Translations under genes and position numbers: made by a program
Assembly: GCA_013373265.1 (NCBI GenBank)
Contig: JABXIC010000192.1
Coordinates: 1-41,674 of the forward strand
DNA: 41,674 nt
Direction of reading: 5' to 3'
Source of the DNA: Methylocystaceae bacterium
GTDB lineage: Bacteria > Pseudomonadota > Alphaproteobacteria > Rhodospirillales > Terasakiellaceae
Notes under the pieces: model-generated
The model's database searches: none
What the model saw: the letters and a program-made list of their open reading frames with translations, nothing else
Told to the model about the DNA's origin: nothing
Shown here: positions 27,080 through 34,747 of the stretch, in pieces
How the letters are laid out: each line of letters starts with the position of its first letter
How positions within the stretch are numbered: the stretch's first letter is position 1

Positions 27080-27137
27080 ACTTCGATTTGAAACAATAAA
27101 CCATTGTTTTATATTAATTTTTATTTTATTTTGCCTT

Positions 27138-27153
27138 TGTCGTTGACGTGACA
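27138..27153 (-). promoter_or_regulatory. NifA upstream activator site for nifH
   Basis: TGTCGTTGACGTGACA fits TGT-N10-ACA, centred about 93 bp upstream of the deduced nifH start. It lies immediately before the draT reading frame on the other strand. Confidence 0.88.
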
Positions 27154-27190
27154 TATGCAACAATTCCATAATTTTTGTATGGTTAAAAAC

Positions 27191-28006
27191 ATGAAATCCG
27201 ACATTTTGTCTGCTCCCTTACCAAAATGGGCCAAGCTCCCTATCAACAGGTGCAATCTACCTGCTGAAATCATTGGTAGCCTTGGGTTTCAGCACGACCC
27301 CCGCCCGCTTGAACTGGACGGTGTCAAAGAGATACATCAGGATTTGTTTCAAAAACTGGACCTGTTATCCAACAAAGAAGACCGCGCCCGACAATTTATG
27401 GATTACATGAGTGTCCATTTTTTACTGGAAGACATCACTCGTGCCGGTGCTACAGAAACGACAAAACGCAAAAAAGCCACATATCTGCGCTTGTTGCGCG
27501 GTTGGTTCTTCGATTCAGATGGTAGAGAAGCCGCCGTTTTAAAAGGCTGGGTGGAAAGCCGTTTCGGCCTGTCGCCGAGTTATCACAATGCGCGTATTTC
27601 CGACAAAAATTCTGCCGCCTATATTCGCTTCATGAAAATACGCACCGAAGGCATCTACAGCACCAACGCCTTGGAGGCCCAATTGGACCTGTTATACAGC
27701 TATGTGCAATACGAACTGGCTTTAGGTGCACAAAGTTATACTTTATATAGAGGGATCAACCGCCTGGAAGAATTCGATATTTTACGCCGCGACAATAAAG
27801 AAGAGGCCGTCTTTCTTTTTAATAACCTCAATTCCTTCAGTACAGAACGTGAAACCGCCGCTGCTTTTGGCGATATGATCCTTCAGGTCAAGGTGCCAAA
27901 AGAAAAGATTATGTGTTGCCCCGGCCTATTTGGAAACCAATTTGCCAGTGAACATGAATATATGGTCCTTGGCGGCCTCTATCGCACGACAATGTCCTAC
28001 ATGTAA
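27191..28006 (+). CDS. draT: DraT, NAD+-dinitrogen-reductase ADP-ribosyltransferase
   Basis: DraT moves ADP-ribose from NAD+ onto NifH Arg101, switching nitrogenase off in response to ammonium or dark/anoxic shifts. LPINRCNLPAEIIGSLGFQ near the N-terminus is characteristic. The R-S-E type active-site elements are visible: Arg in LYRGINRL, Ser/Thr in NSFSTERETAAAFGD, and Glu in ASEHEYMVLGGLY. The start is uncertain: ATGs at 27155, 27179 and 27191 are in frame with no clear ribosome-binding site; 27191 fits family length best (271 aa). It is divergent from nifH. No sigma54 promoter was found for it. Confidence 0.93.
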   Translation: MKSDILSAPLPKWAKLPINRCNLPAEIIGSLGFQHDPRPLELDGVKEIHQDLFQKLDLLSNKEDRARQFMDYMSVHFLLEDITRAGATETTKRKKATYLRLLRGWFFDSDGREAAVLKGWVESRFGLSPSYHNARISDKNSAAYIRFMKIRTEGIYSTNALEAQLDLLYSYVQYELALGAQSYTLYRGINRLEEFDILRRDNKEEAVFLFNNLNSFSTERETAAAFGDMILQVKVPKEKIMCCPGLFGNQFASEHEYMVLGGLYRTTMSYM

Positions 28007-28022
28007 TGTCGCATACCCGACA
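28007..28022 (+). promoter_or_regulatory. NifA upstream activator site for the SIR2-like gene
   Basis: TGTCGCATACCCGACA fits TGT-N10-ACA and starts at the base after the draT stop codon. It is centred about 73 bp upstream of the deduced start for the next gene. Confidence 0.85.
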
Positions 28023-28061
28023 ATTCTAAATTTTATACTTATAAAACAATACCTTAAAAAC

Positions 28062-28076
28062 TGGTTCGCTTCTTGC
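28062..28076 (+). promoter_or_regulatory. sigma54 promoter of the SIR2-like gene
   Basis: TGGTTCGCTTCTTGC keeps GG and GC at the -24/-12 spacing, with TTGC intact; the -24 box is weaker than those of nifH and nifV. Deduced start near 28088. Confidence 0.75.
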
Positions 28077-28114
28077 TTTGACTCATTCAAAAATCACCTA
28101 TTGGAGAGAAGTCA

Positions 28115-28978
28115 ATGTCGCAAGACCAGTTTAAAGAAATCATTGCAGGTATCGTCGAAGGTAAAATCGTTCCCTATCTCGGAGCAGCCGCCCTTGATGG
28201 CTCTGTCAGTGTAGAAGACCAATCCCCAATCCCGGCAGATAGTGACAGCTTGATCATCGCAATGAATGACGGTCGCCCCATGGCACCAAAACTCATGTGG
28301 GAATTTGCCCGCGCGGCCATGAATCTGGAACTTAAAAAAGGCCGTAGCTTCATTACCCGTTTTTTAAATAAAACCTATGGGGAAAAGCAATGGACACGCG
28401 CGACTACACATGAATGGCTGGCCAGCTTGAAACTGCCTTATGTCATCGATATCAATCGCGATTTGCAACTGCAAGACAGCTATAAAGACACACCGCATAC
28501 ATTGGTGCGTGGTTGTGCCCGTCTGGGTGGGACGGATTATCGTTTTATCATCCATGCTTATGACGGTAAGACATATAAAGAAATTACCCAAGAAGATGTG
28601 GATATGGCCTTGCCTGTTTTGTTTAAACCCATGGGATCACCGTTTCCCGAACCGGCAACATATATCGCCTCCGATGCCGATTATGTGGATTACATCACCG
28701 AATTGATGGGCGGGTTTGCTATTCCGGCCCCGCTTAAAGACTATCGCAAAGAAAAACAATATCTGTTTATGGGTGTCCGCTTTAACCGGGACACAGAACG
28801 TATGGTCATGAGCGACATTGTCTATTCATCTGCAAAACTCACGGGCTGGGCCTTATTGCCTGGTGCCAGTGAAAAAGAAAAACGTTTTTGTAAGAAAAAT
28901 GGCATTGAGGTCATTGAAACCAGCATCGAAGATTTCCTCAGCGTTGTTGCACCGGAAATCATGGGGGCTGCGGCATGA
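28115..28978 (+). CDS. SIR2-like domain protein between draT and a hemerythrin gene
   Basis: A 287-residue soluble protein resembling SIR2-type NAD+-binding domains. Points of similarity are IVPYLGAAAL near the N-terminus (compare VPFLGAGxS), a THEWLASLKLPYVIDINRDLQL stretch (compare the TTNxD region) and YLFMGVRFNRDTERMVMSD near the C-terminus (compare GYSxxD). Key SIR2 residues are altered, so deacylase activity is doubtful; NAD+ or ADP-ribose binding or hydrolysis is possible. GGAGAGAAG precedes the ATG. It has its own sigma54 promoter and NifA site and overlaps the hemerythrin gene by ATGA. A role in ADP-ribosylation-linked nitrogenase control is inferred from neighbours. Confidence 0.75.
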   Translation: MSQDQFKEIIAGIVEGKIVPYLGAAALDGSVSVEDQSPIPADSDSLIIAMNDGRPMAPKLMWEFARAAMNLELKKGRSFITRFLNKTYGEKQWTRATTHEWLASLKLPYVIDINRDLQLQDSYKDTPHTLVRGCARLGGTDYRFIIHAYDGKTYKEITQEDVDMALPVLFKPMGSPFPEPATYIASDADYVDYITELMGGFAIPAPLKDYRKEKQYLFMGVRFNRDTERMVMSDIVYSSAKLTGWALLPGASEKEKRFCKKNGIEVIETSIEDFLSVVAPEIMGAAA

Positions 28979-29388
28979 ATTTGCCCAAGCCTTCGGCTCA
29001 ATATCCGGAACTTGCCATTTGGACCATGGATGCAACCCATGCCAAGGCATTCCAGTTGATTGACAATATCAATCAATCCAACAACAAAGATCTCCTTCTT
29101 ATGGTGGAGGTCTTTGTTGATCATACCAAAGAACATTTTGAACAAGAACGTCTTGTCATGTTGGAGACCGATTTCCCGGCCTATCGTGAACATGAAACAG
29201 AACATGCCCGTCTTCTGGGCGATATCATCCAATTTCAATCCGCCTTAAAACGTGGACGAGTCAACTTTGCCCGTCAGTTTTTCAAAAATGCACTCCCGGA
29301 AATACTGGAAAATCACATTCGCCAAGTCGATAGTGCCCTTGCCGCACATATTAAGAAAGTGAACGGTAGTAAGCCGATTGCTCTATAA
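28975..29388 (+). CDS. Bacteriohemerythrin
   Basis: A 137-residue single-domain hemerythrin with all seven di-iron ligands: H22, H54, E58, H73, H77, H114 and D119. Such proteins bind oxygen reversibly and in methanotrophs and others supply or buffer it. In a nif island the likely role is oxygen trapping or sensing around nitrogenase (inference). It overlaps the SIR2-like gene by 4 bp (ATGA), so the two are translationally coupled, and its 3' end overlaps the convergent draG by 38 bp. Confidence 0.88.
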   Translation: MNLPKPSAQYPELAIWTMDATHAKAFQLIDNINQSNNKDLLLMVEVFVDHTKEHFEQERLVMLETDFPAYREHETEHARLLGDIIQFQSALKRGRVNFARQFFKNALPEILENHIRQVDSALAAHIKKVNGSKPIAL

Positions 29389-30250
29389 GGGTTTCGGCTT
29401 GATCAATACACTGTTTCTTAACCACATCATCCAGTGCTTTCAGCCACTTCTGCGGTATCTCAGCGCGTCCATAAAAGGCACCGGCAATCATACCGGCAAT
29501 GGCGCCTGTGGTGTCTGCATCGCCACCCCGATTAACCACATCAATTAAACAGCTTTCAAAATCATTTGTTTCAAACAGGCTTTGAAAGACGGCCTTTATG
29601 GTATCAACAATATAACCGCTGGGATTTTCTTCACGTTTTTTATCAAAAGCAAAGATCGGGAAGTCAGCAATCAAACGATCGGCAGTGTGTTGCAAATCTG
29701 CCAAACTGACCGTGCCCATTAAAGATGTTTGTATCATCTCAATCACGCACAGGATTGCCGCATCAGAGATTTTGTTATGATGCGTGATATGTGCCTGTGC
29801 TTGTGACCAATCACGCACAACCTCCAGACTTTCCCCCAAACCAAATAAAGCAATCGGCAAGGTACGCATACAGGCACCATTGCCCGCGTCATGTTCACTT
29901 TCAGGCATTTCCGTGATACCATGTTGTCTAAATCTAACAATACCACGACGGACCGTATTGCCCATATCCACAGGTTTACGGGCCATCCAGTCACTGAAAG
30001 ATTGCGCGATCACTGGGGCATCGACTTTGCCAGCCTTTATGATGGCATCTCCTAAAGCGAGACTCATTTCTGTATCATCGGTTACTTGCCCGGCTTTTAG
30101 ATACAGCCAGCCACCCCCGATAATTTTGTTATGAACTTTATATTGAGCCACAATCTCACGCGGTGTCATGAATTCAACGCTCGCACCAAGCGCATCGCCA
30201 ATGGCAAGCCCCAAATACGCCCCAATGGCACGTTGTTTTAAATAGGGCAC
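29351..30250 (-). CDS. draG: DraG, ADP-ribosyl-[dinitrogen reductase] hydrolase
   Basis: DraG removes ADP-ribose from NifH and restores activity. It is a binuclear-manganese enzyme; metal-site motifs TDDTEMSLALG and GGDADTTGAIAGMIAG and the GNGACMRTLPI segment are present. I prefer the GTG at 30250, right after nifQ with GGAAGAA upstream, giving PYLKQRAIGAYLGLAIGDALGA and 299 aa, like Rhodospirillum DraG. ATGs at 30280 and 30277 inside nifQ would add about 10 residues. In Rhodospirillum draG directly follows draT; here it lies on the opposite strand, at the end of the nifB operon. Confidence 0.92.
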   Translation of the reverse strand: MPYLKQRAIGAYLGLAIGDALGASVEFMTPREIVAQYKVHNKIIGGGWLYLKAGQVTDDTEMSLALGDAIIKAGKVDAPVIAQSFSDWMARKPVDMGNTVRRGIVRFRQHGITEMPESEHDAGNGACMRTLPIALFGLGESLEVVRDWSQAQAHITHHNKISDAAILCVIEMIQTSLMGTVSLADLQHTADRLIADFPIFAFDKKREENPSGYIVDTIKAVFQSLFETNDFESCLIDVVNRGGDADTTGAIAGMIAGAFYGRAEIPQKWLKALDDVVKKQCIDQAETLIEQSAYYRSLS

Positions 30251-30251
30251 C

Positions 30252-30812
30252 TTATTCTTCCGGTCCGAAACATTCATCATAATCCACGCACACCTCACAA
30301 CTGGGGGAACGACAGACATAAATGCCTTCCATCTGGCAAAGATCCCGATAAATGAACTTTTTCCATTTCATGTTGTGAATGTTGCGTTTGGCCATTTTGG
30401 GGAAGTTATTTTCCATCAAAGCAGTCAGCTCTGTGCGGTTTTGAAGACCTAAGTCCTGCCAGAGGTGGTTCTGCCCCATACACGCACTGGAAATCATTTC
30501 AGCGATCCAGACTTCAGAGGCACATTTCCAGGCGCGATTTTTGAGCAAATAACGTTTTAAATCCCCCCATTCCATCGCGCGGTCCACTTCCAACCCACGT
30601 TGGGCGGGGCGAAATTTACGCATGGTAAGTGTGGGAAACTGAAAACGAACCAATTTCCTAAAAGTCAGACGATCCAAGCCCAACCAATTGGGCATTTTAT
30701 CATCACCATCCATCCAGGTTGCCAGCATGGACGAAAGCGGACCGTCATTGACATGCCCACGTGCACCGGCAAGGATTTTGTTTTTATAAGAGTCTTTTAT
30801 TCTGGGCTGCAT
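30252..30812 (-). CDS. nifQ: NifQ, molybdenum donor for FeMo-cofactor
   Basis: NifQ carries a Mo-Fe-S cluster and gives molybdenum to NifEN/NifH. The diagnostic C-terminal motif C-x4-C-x2-C-x5-C is exact at C167, C172, C175 and C181, followed by FGPE. The family segment FPKMAKRNIHNMKWKKFIYR is also present. Length 186 aa is normal. It lies between the [2Fe-2S] ferredoxin gene and draG with spacings of 12 and 1 bp. Confidence 0.94.
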   Translation of the reverse strand: MQPRIKDSYKNKILAGARGHVNDGPLSSMLATWMDGDDKMPNWLGLDRLTFRKLVRFQFPTLTMRKFRPAQRGLEVDRAMEWGDLKRYLLKNRAWKCASEVWIAEMISSACMGQNHLWQDLGLQNRTELTALMENNFPKMAKRNIHNMKWKKFIYRDLCQMEGIYVCRSPSCEVCVDYDECFGPEE

Positions 30813-30824
30813 GAATAACTCCTC

Positions 30825-31121
<297 letters not shown>

Positions 31122-32396
31122 TTATAATAAATCGGAAAAATCGATCACCTTGGGGGCATTCGTTCCGGTTAGGTTTTCCGCGATTTCACGCCCGAAAGCA
31201 CGGCATTCTTCAAGTTCTTCATCTGTGGGAATAAGTTTGACTTTCTTACCCGGCACAGGCACACGGAACTTTAATCCGCGCAAACGGTCTTCAATCATTG
31301 CAATGGCTTCTCCGGTCCAGCCATAAGACCCAAAGACCGCGCCAAGCTTGCCTTGTGTATGAATAGAACAGAGCGACGACAACAAATCCCAAATTGGCTT
31401 CACCGCATCACCATTGATGGTCGGGCTGCCAAAAATCAAACCGTCGGCCTCTTCGATCAAATCGACAAAGGGTTTCAGTTCTCCGCCTTCAAGGTCATAT
31501 AGTGATATGCGCACACCAGGTACGCCTTCGGCACCGGCATGTATCTCGCGTGCCATTTCAGCCGTGCTGCCATAGGCGCTCATGTAAAAGATCAACAGTG
31601 TTTTTTCACTGACCTTTGTTTCTTTGCGCATGCGCGGTACGGACAAAGAATGATAACGCCGTACATATTCACGCGGATGTTCACGCAAAATCGGGCCGTG
31701 GGCCGGGGCGATGAGTTTAAAGTCCAGTGGCTCAATCAAATCCAACGCCTGCAACACATGGTGTTTAAAAGGACGCATGATATGGGCGTAGTAATATTCA
31801 AAAGAAAAGCGGAAATCACCGACCAGATCGTTAAACAGACGTGTGTCGCAAAAATGACACCCAAACAAATCACCTGACAATAAATAGCCACATTCCGGCA
31901 ACCAGGTACATTGTGTATCCGGCCAATGTAAAAAAGGGGTATTCAAAAACGCAACATCACGATTGCCAAGGTCAATAAAGTCCCCGGTTGTTACCGTGGT
32001 TACATCCAGATCTTCAACACCTTCTTTCAACAAACCTTTCAACATATTTTGAGCTTGAAAAGAAAGATAGACTTTGACATGTGGCGCACGTTTCAACAGC
32101 TCAGGCAGGGCCCCGGTATGATCCGGTTCCATGTGATTGAGGACAATGTACTTGATCTCGCTATAATCACAGACGCTTTCCAACCGCGCAAAAAACGTGT
32201 CCTGAAATTCTTTTTTGACTGTATCAACAATACAAACGCCATCTTCCCCGCGTACAAGATAAGAATTGTAGCTGGTGCCATTGGCCGTTTTTAAGATCAG
32301 GTCAAACGTGCGCAAGTTAGGGTCAAATGCACCCACCCAATAGACATCATGACCAATTGAGACGGCGTTTAAATCTGTGATTGCTGCGCCATCCAT
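31122..32396 (-). CDS. Flavodiiron protein (A-type flavoprotein), O2/NO reductase
   Basis: The N-terminal 250 residues form a metallo-beta-lactamase domain with the di-iron motif H-x-E-x-D-H in NHMEPDHTG, plus WPDTQCTW and SGDLFGCHFC. A C-terminal flavodoxin domain starts at about 255 (LLIFYMSAYGSTAEMAREI) with GSPTINGD and GSYGWTGEA. Such proteins reduce O2 to water or NO to N2O with electrons from a ferredoxin or rubredoxin. No rubredoxin domain is fused. In the nifB operon, next to a [2Fe-2S] ferredoxin, it is a good candidate for local oxygen removal (inference). Length 424 aa. Confidence 0.93.
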   Translation of the reverse strand: MDGAAITDLNAVSIGHDVYWVGAFDPNLRTFDLILKTANGTSYNSYLVRGEDGVCIVDTVKKEFQDTFFARLESVCDYSEIKYIVLNHMEPDHTGALPELLKRAPHVKVYLSFQAQNMLKGLLKEGVEDLDVTTVTTGDFIDLGNRDVAFLNTPFLHWPDTQCTWLPECGYLLSGDLFGCHFCDTRLFNDLVGDFRFSFEYYYAHIMRPFKHHVLQALDLIEPLDFKLIAPAHGPILREHPREYVRRYHSLSVPRMRKETKVSEKTLLIFYMSAYGSTAEMAREIHAGAEGVPGVRISLYDLEGGELKPFVDLIEEADGLIFGSPTINGDAVKPIWDLLSSLCSIHTQGKLGAVFGSYGWTGEAIAMIEDRLRGLKFRVPVPGKKVKLIPTDEELEECRAFGREIAENLTGTNAPKVIDFSDLL

Positions 32397-32399
32397 AGA

Positions 32400-32819
32400 C
32401 TATGCCTCTTTCGGTTCTGGACAGGGATGGGCATGATTGTTAGAGCACCCCTCGCGCCCGACATCGGCATCTACATTAGAAAGACCAAGTCGTTGCAAAG
32501 TATCGGCTTCAAAACCACACCCGCGCCCTAAATCCGTCTTTAACAACGGACGACGGATCAAGAGCGGGTCTTCGATCATCATTTTTATAGCTTGTGTCTC
32601 GTCGATGGTTTCTGGATCAACTTCACCGGACTTTACTTTGGGAGAGGCTTTATTAAACCAATCCACAACCGCCATATCCCCAAAGAAAGAACGCAAATCG
32701 TTCCCGCCCCAATCTTCTGTGCGCATATCACGGGCATCCACGTCAAAACCAGCACGCATCAGAAGTTTTTTCTGACGCGTATTGGTGATACATCCCGGTT
32801 TTTCATAAAAGATAATCAT
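32400..32819 (-). CDS. nifO: NifO, ArsC/Spx-like nitrogenase-associated protein
   Basis: A 139-residue thioredoxin-fold protein of the arsenate-reductase-like nitrogenase-associated family. It starts IIFYEKPGCITNTRQKKLL and has RRPLL and GFEADTLQRLG in the expected positions. NifO in Azotobacter affects molybdenum use between nitrogenase and nitrate reductase. A C-terminal Cys/His-rich tail (CSNNHAHPCPEP) is unusual. Its start overlaps the fdxN stop by one base, and the flavodiiron gene follows after 3 bp. Confidence 0.9.
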   Translation of the reverse strand: MIIFYEKPGCITNTRQKKLLMRAGFDVDARDMRTEDWGGNDLRSFFGDMAVVDWFNKASPKVKSGEVDPETIDETQAIKMMIEDPLLIRRPLLKTDLGRGCGFEADTLQRLGLSNVDADVGREGCSNNHAHPCPEPKEA

Positions 32820-33097
32820 TAGCGTGCCTGAATTTCAGCCATCACTTCCCGTAATTTTTGTGGCGGAATCCCCGTCAAAGACCCTGCCGGGTTTGCTGGT
32901 TCTCCGGCAGGGGTCAGGATGGCCCCTTCAATGGGGCAAATGCTGGCACATTGCGCATCCTCATGGTCCCCCACACATTCCGTGCATTTGTTTTTATTGA
33001 TCATGAATTGGGTTGACGCTTTGTAAATCGCATCGTTCGGACAAACGTCAAAACAAGCATGACAATTAACACAAAGATCGACAATCGAATAAGACAT
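32819..33097 (-). CDS. fdxN: FdxN, 2[4Fe-4S] ferredoxin linked to nifB
   Basis: Clusters C9, C12, C15, C19 and C38, C41, C50, C54, with the long second loop of nif ferredoxins. The 92-residue product has a C-terminal tail of about 30 residues with low-complexity Pro/Ala. In Azotobacter and rhizobia FdxN, encoded right after nifB, supplies electrons for NifB activity. It is 17 bp after nifB. Confidence 0.94.
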   Translation of the reverse strand: MSYSIVDLCVNCHACFDVCPNDAIYKASTQFMINKNKCTECVGDHEDAQCASICPIEGAILTPAGEPANPAGSLTGIPPQKLREVMAEIQAR

Positions 33098-33114
33098 CAG
33101 GGCTGCTCCTTATC

Positions 33115-34626
33115 TTAAGCTGTTGCTTTTTGGGTTGTTTCGACTTCGATATCGGCTTTACCAGCTTCAACCATCTCCAGATAGACAGCGGCAATGGCTT
33201 CTTCGATGGGTTCATAAGCATGTTCCCCATTGGGTTCGATACCGGCCTCTTCAAGCTGGCCCCAAGGTTCCAGACCAATCTTGGCACACAGCACGGCTTC
33301 ACAGCCTTCCAATGTGCGAATATTCATGGATAATTTGCTTTCGCCATCATCACATTCACTCGAACCGATGCAATATTGATCCACTTTACGCGGACCGATA
33401 AAGCGCACCCCATCGCTGGAAGCTTCATAGACCAAAAACTCCGTTGCATGACCAAAGTGTTGGTTGATCACGCCTTGACCTTCTGTGGCAACGGCCATCA
33501 AAACAGGACGGGTTTTCTTTTGCGCTTGTTTCACACCACCAATGGCATCCAAGGAAACCGTCGCAACTTTTTTCATCGCATTGCGTTGTTCTTCAATCGA
33601 ACTATGGACTTCGGCACGAAATTCCATGGCTTGTTTGTAATCAATATCCATGGCTTCCACTTTATCCATGGTGAACTCATGCCCACGGTCTTCCCCCAAC
33701 AGGCCAACCGCATCTGCACGGCATTGACGACAGTGGCGCATCATGTTCATGTCACCGGAACAGCTATCCTGCAATTCCTGTAATTCAGCTTTGTTCGGGC
33801 TGCGTTGGCCCATCACACCGTAGAACGTCCCGTGTTCAGGTTCAGCAATCAAAGGCATCACATTATGCAGGAAGGCCCCTTTGGCTTTAACGATTTTACT
33901 GACTTCTTCCAAATGCTTGTCATTCACACCCGGGATCATCACAGAATTGACTTTCACCAAAACACCGCGTTCAACCAGCATTTCAAGACCAAGCTGTTGG
34001 CGTTCAATCAGGATTTTAGCTGCTTCTTCACCACGGATACGTTTATTTTCCCAATAAATCCACGGATAAATCTTCGCACCAACTTTCGGATCAACACAGT
34101 TGATGGTAATGGTCACATGGTCCACATTCAATTCAGCCAGATCATCGACAACATCCGGCAAAGCCAAACCGTTTGTGGAGACGCACAACTTGATATCTGG
34201 TGCTTCTTTATAGATGGCACGGAACGTTTCCAATGTTTTTTCAGGATTGGCCAACGGATCACCCGGACCAGCAATACCAACCACAGACATTTGCGGCACA
34301 TTTGCAGCAACTGCTAAAACTTTTTTCGTCGCCTGACTGGGTGTCAGCAACTCAGAAACCACGCCGGGGCGGGATTCATTGGCACAGTCGTATTTACGGT
34401 TACAGTAATGACATTGAATATTACAGGCAGGTGCAACAGCAACATGCATACGGGCATAAAAATGATGTGCCTCTTCTGAATAGCACGGGTGGTTATTCAC
34501 ACGTTCACGAATACTTTCAGGCAAATGCGCCATCGCATCATCAGAGCTACCACAGCTACCGGACGAACATCCACCAGAGGGGATTTCAAGCGCTTGATTT
34601 TGGGGGGCCATATCCGTCATTGTCAC
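33115..34626 (-). CDS. nifB: NifB, radical SAM FeMo-cofactor core synthase
   Basis: NifB fuses two [4Fe-4S] units with an SAM-derived carbide to form NifB-co. The radical SAM motif C-x3-C-x2-C is in ACNIQCHYCNRKYDC. A glycine-rich SAM segment GIAGPGDPLANP follows, and HCRQCRADAVGLLGEDR carries further cluster cysteines. The C-terminal 130 residues are a NifX-like domain (VLMAVATEGQGVINQHFGHATEFLVY). Length 503 aa is normal for the fused form. First gene of a seven-gene operon ending in draG. Confidence 0.97.
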   Translation of the reverse strand: MTMTDMAPQNQALEIPSGGCSSGSCGSSDDAMAHLPESIRERVNNHPCYSEEAHHFYARMHVAVAPACNIQCHYCNRKYDCANESRPGVVSELLTPSQATKKVLAVAANVPQMSVVGIAGPGDPLANPEKTLETFRAIYKEAPDIKLCVSTNGLALPDVVDDLAELNVDHVTITINCVDPKVGAKIYPWIYWENKRIRGEEAAKILIERQQLGLEMLVERGVLVKVNSVMIPGVNDKHLEEVSKIVKAKGAFLHNVMPLIAEPEHGTFYGVMGQRSPNKAELQELQDSCSGDMNMMRHCRQCRADAVGLLGEDRGHEFTMDKVEAMDIDYKQAMEFRAEVHSSIEEQRNAMKKVATVSLDAIGGVKQAQKKTRPVLMAVATEGQGVINQHFGHATEFLVYEASSDGVRFIGPRKVDQYCIGSSECDDGESKLSMNIRTLEGCEAVLCAKIGLEPWGQLEEAGIEPNGEHAYEPIEEAIAAVYLEMVEAGKADIEVETTQKATA

Positions 34627-34664
34627 TCTCCGAACTTATTATCCAAAAACTTAACAGGGAAAGA

Positions 34665-34679
34665 GCAAACGCTGTGCCG
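34665..34679 (-). promoter_or_regulatory. sigma54 promoter of the nifB operon
   Basis: Minus-strand CGGCACAGCGTTTGC; one mismatch (C for T) to TGGCAC-N5-TTGC, with GG and GC intact. Deduced start near 34653, 27 bp upstream of the nifB ATG. Confidence 0.88.
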
Positions 34680-34714
34680 TTTTACTAAGTCATTGTTTTT
34701 ATTTGAAATACCAT

Positions 34715-34730
34715 TGTCGCAAAACCGACA
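34715..34730 (-). promoter_or_regulatory. NifA upstream activator site for nifB
   Basis: TGTCGCAAAACCGACA fits TGT-N10-ACA, centred about 70 bp upstream of the deduced nifB start and 18 bp after the nifA stop. Confidence 0.87.
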
Positions 34731-34747
34731 AATGGCAGGTTTCAACC

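Noticed and set aside
27091-27110. AAACAAT-AAACC-ATTGTTT inverted repeat in the nifH upstream region as a terminator or IHF site
   Set aside because: No T tract in a useful place and a poor fit to the IHF consensus; A/T-rich promoter DNA often gives such repeats by chance.
27138-27153. NifA site as an activator of draT
   Set aside because: The site is palindromic and next to draT, but it lies 38 bp before the chosen draT start, with no -24/-12 element between or after; its spacing fits nifH.
33805-34317. 170-codon open frame on the plus strand
   Set aside because: Antisense to nifB, with no motif or start signal.
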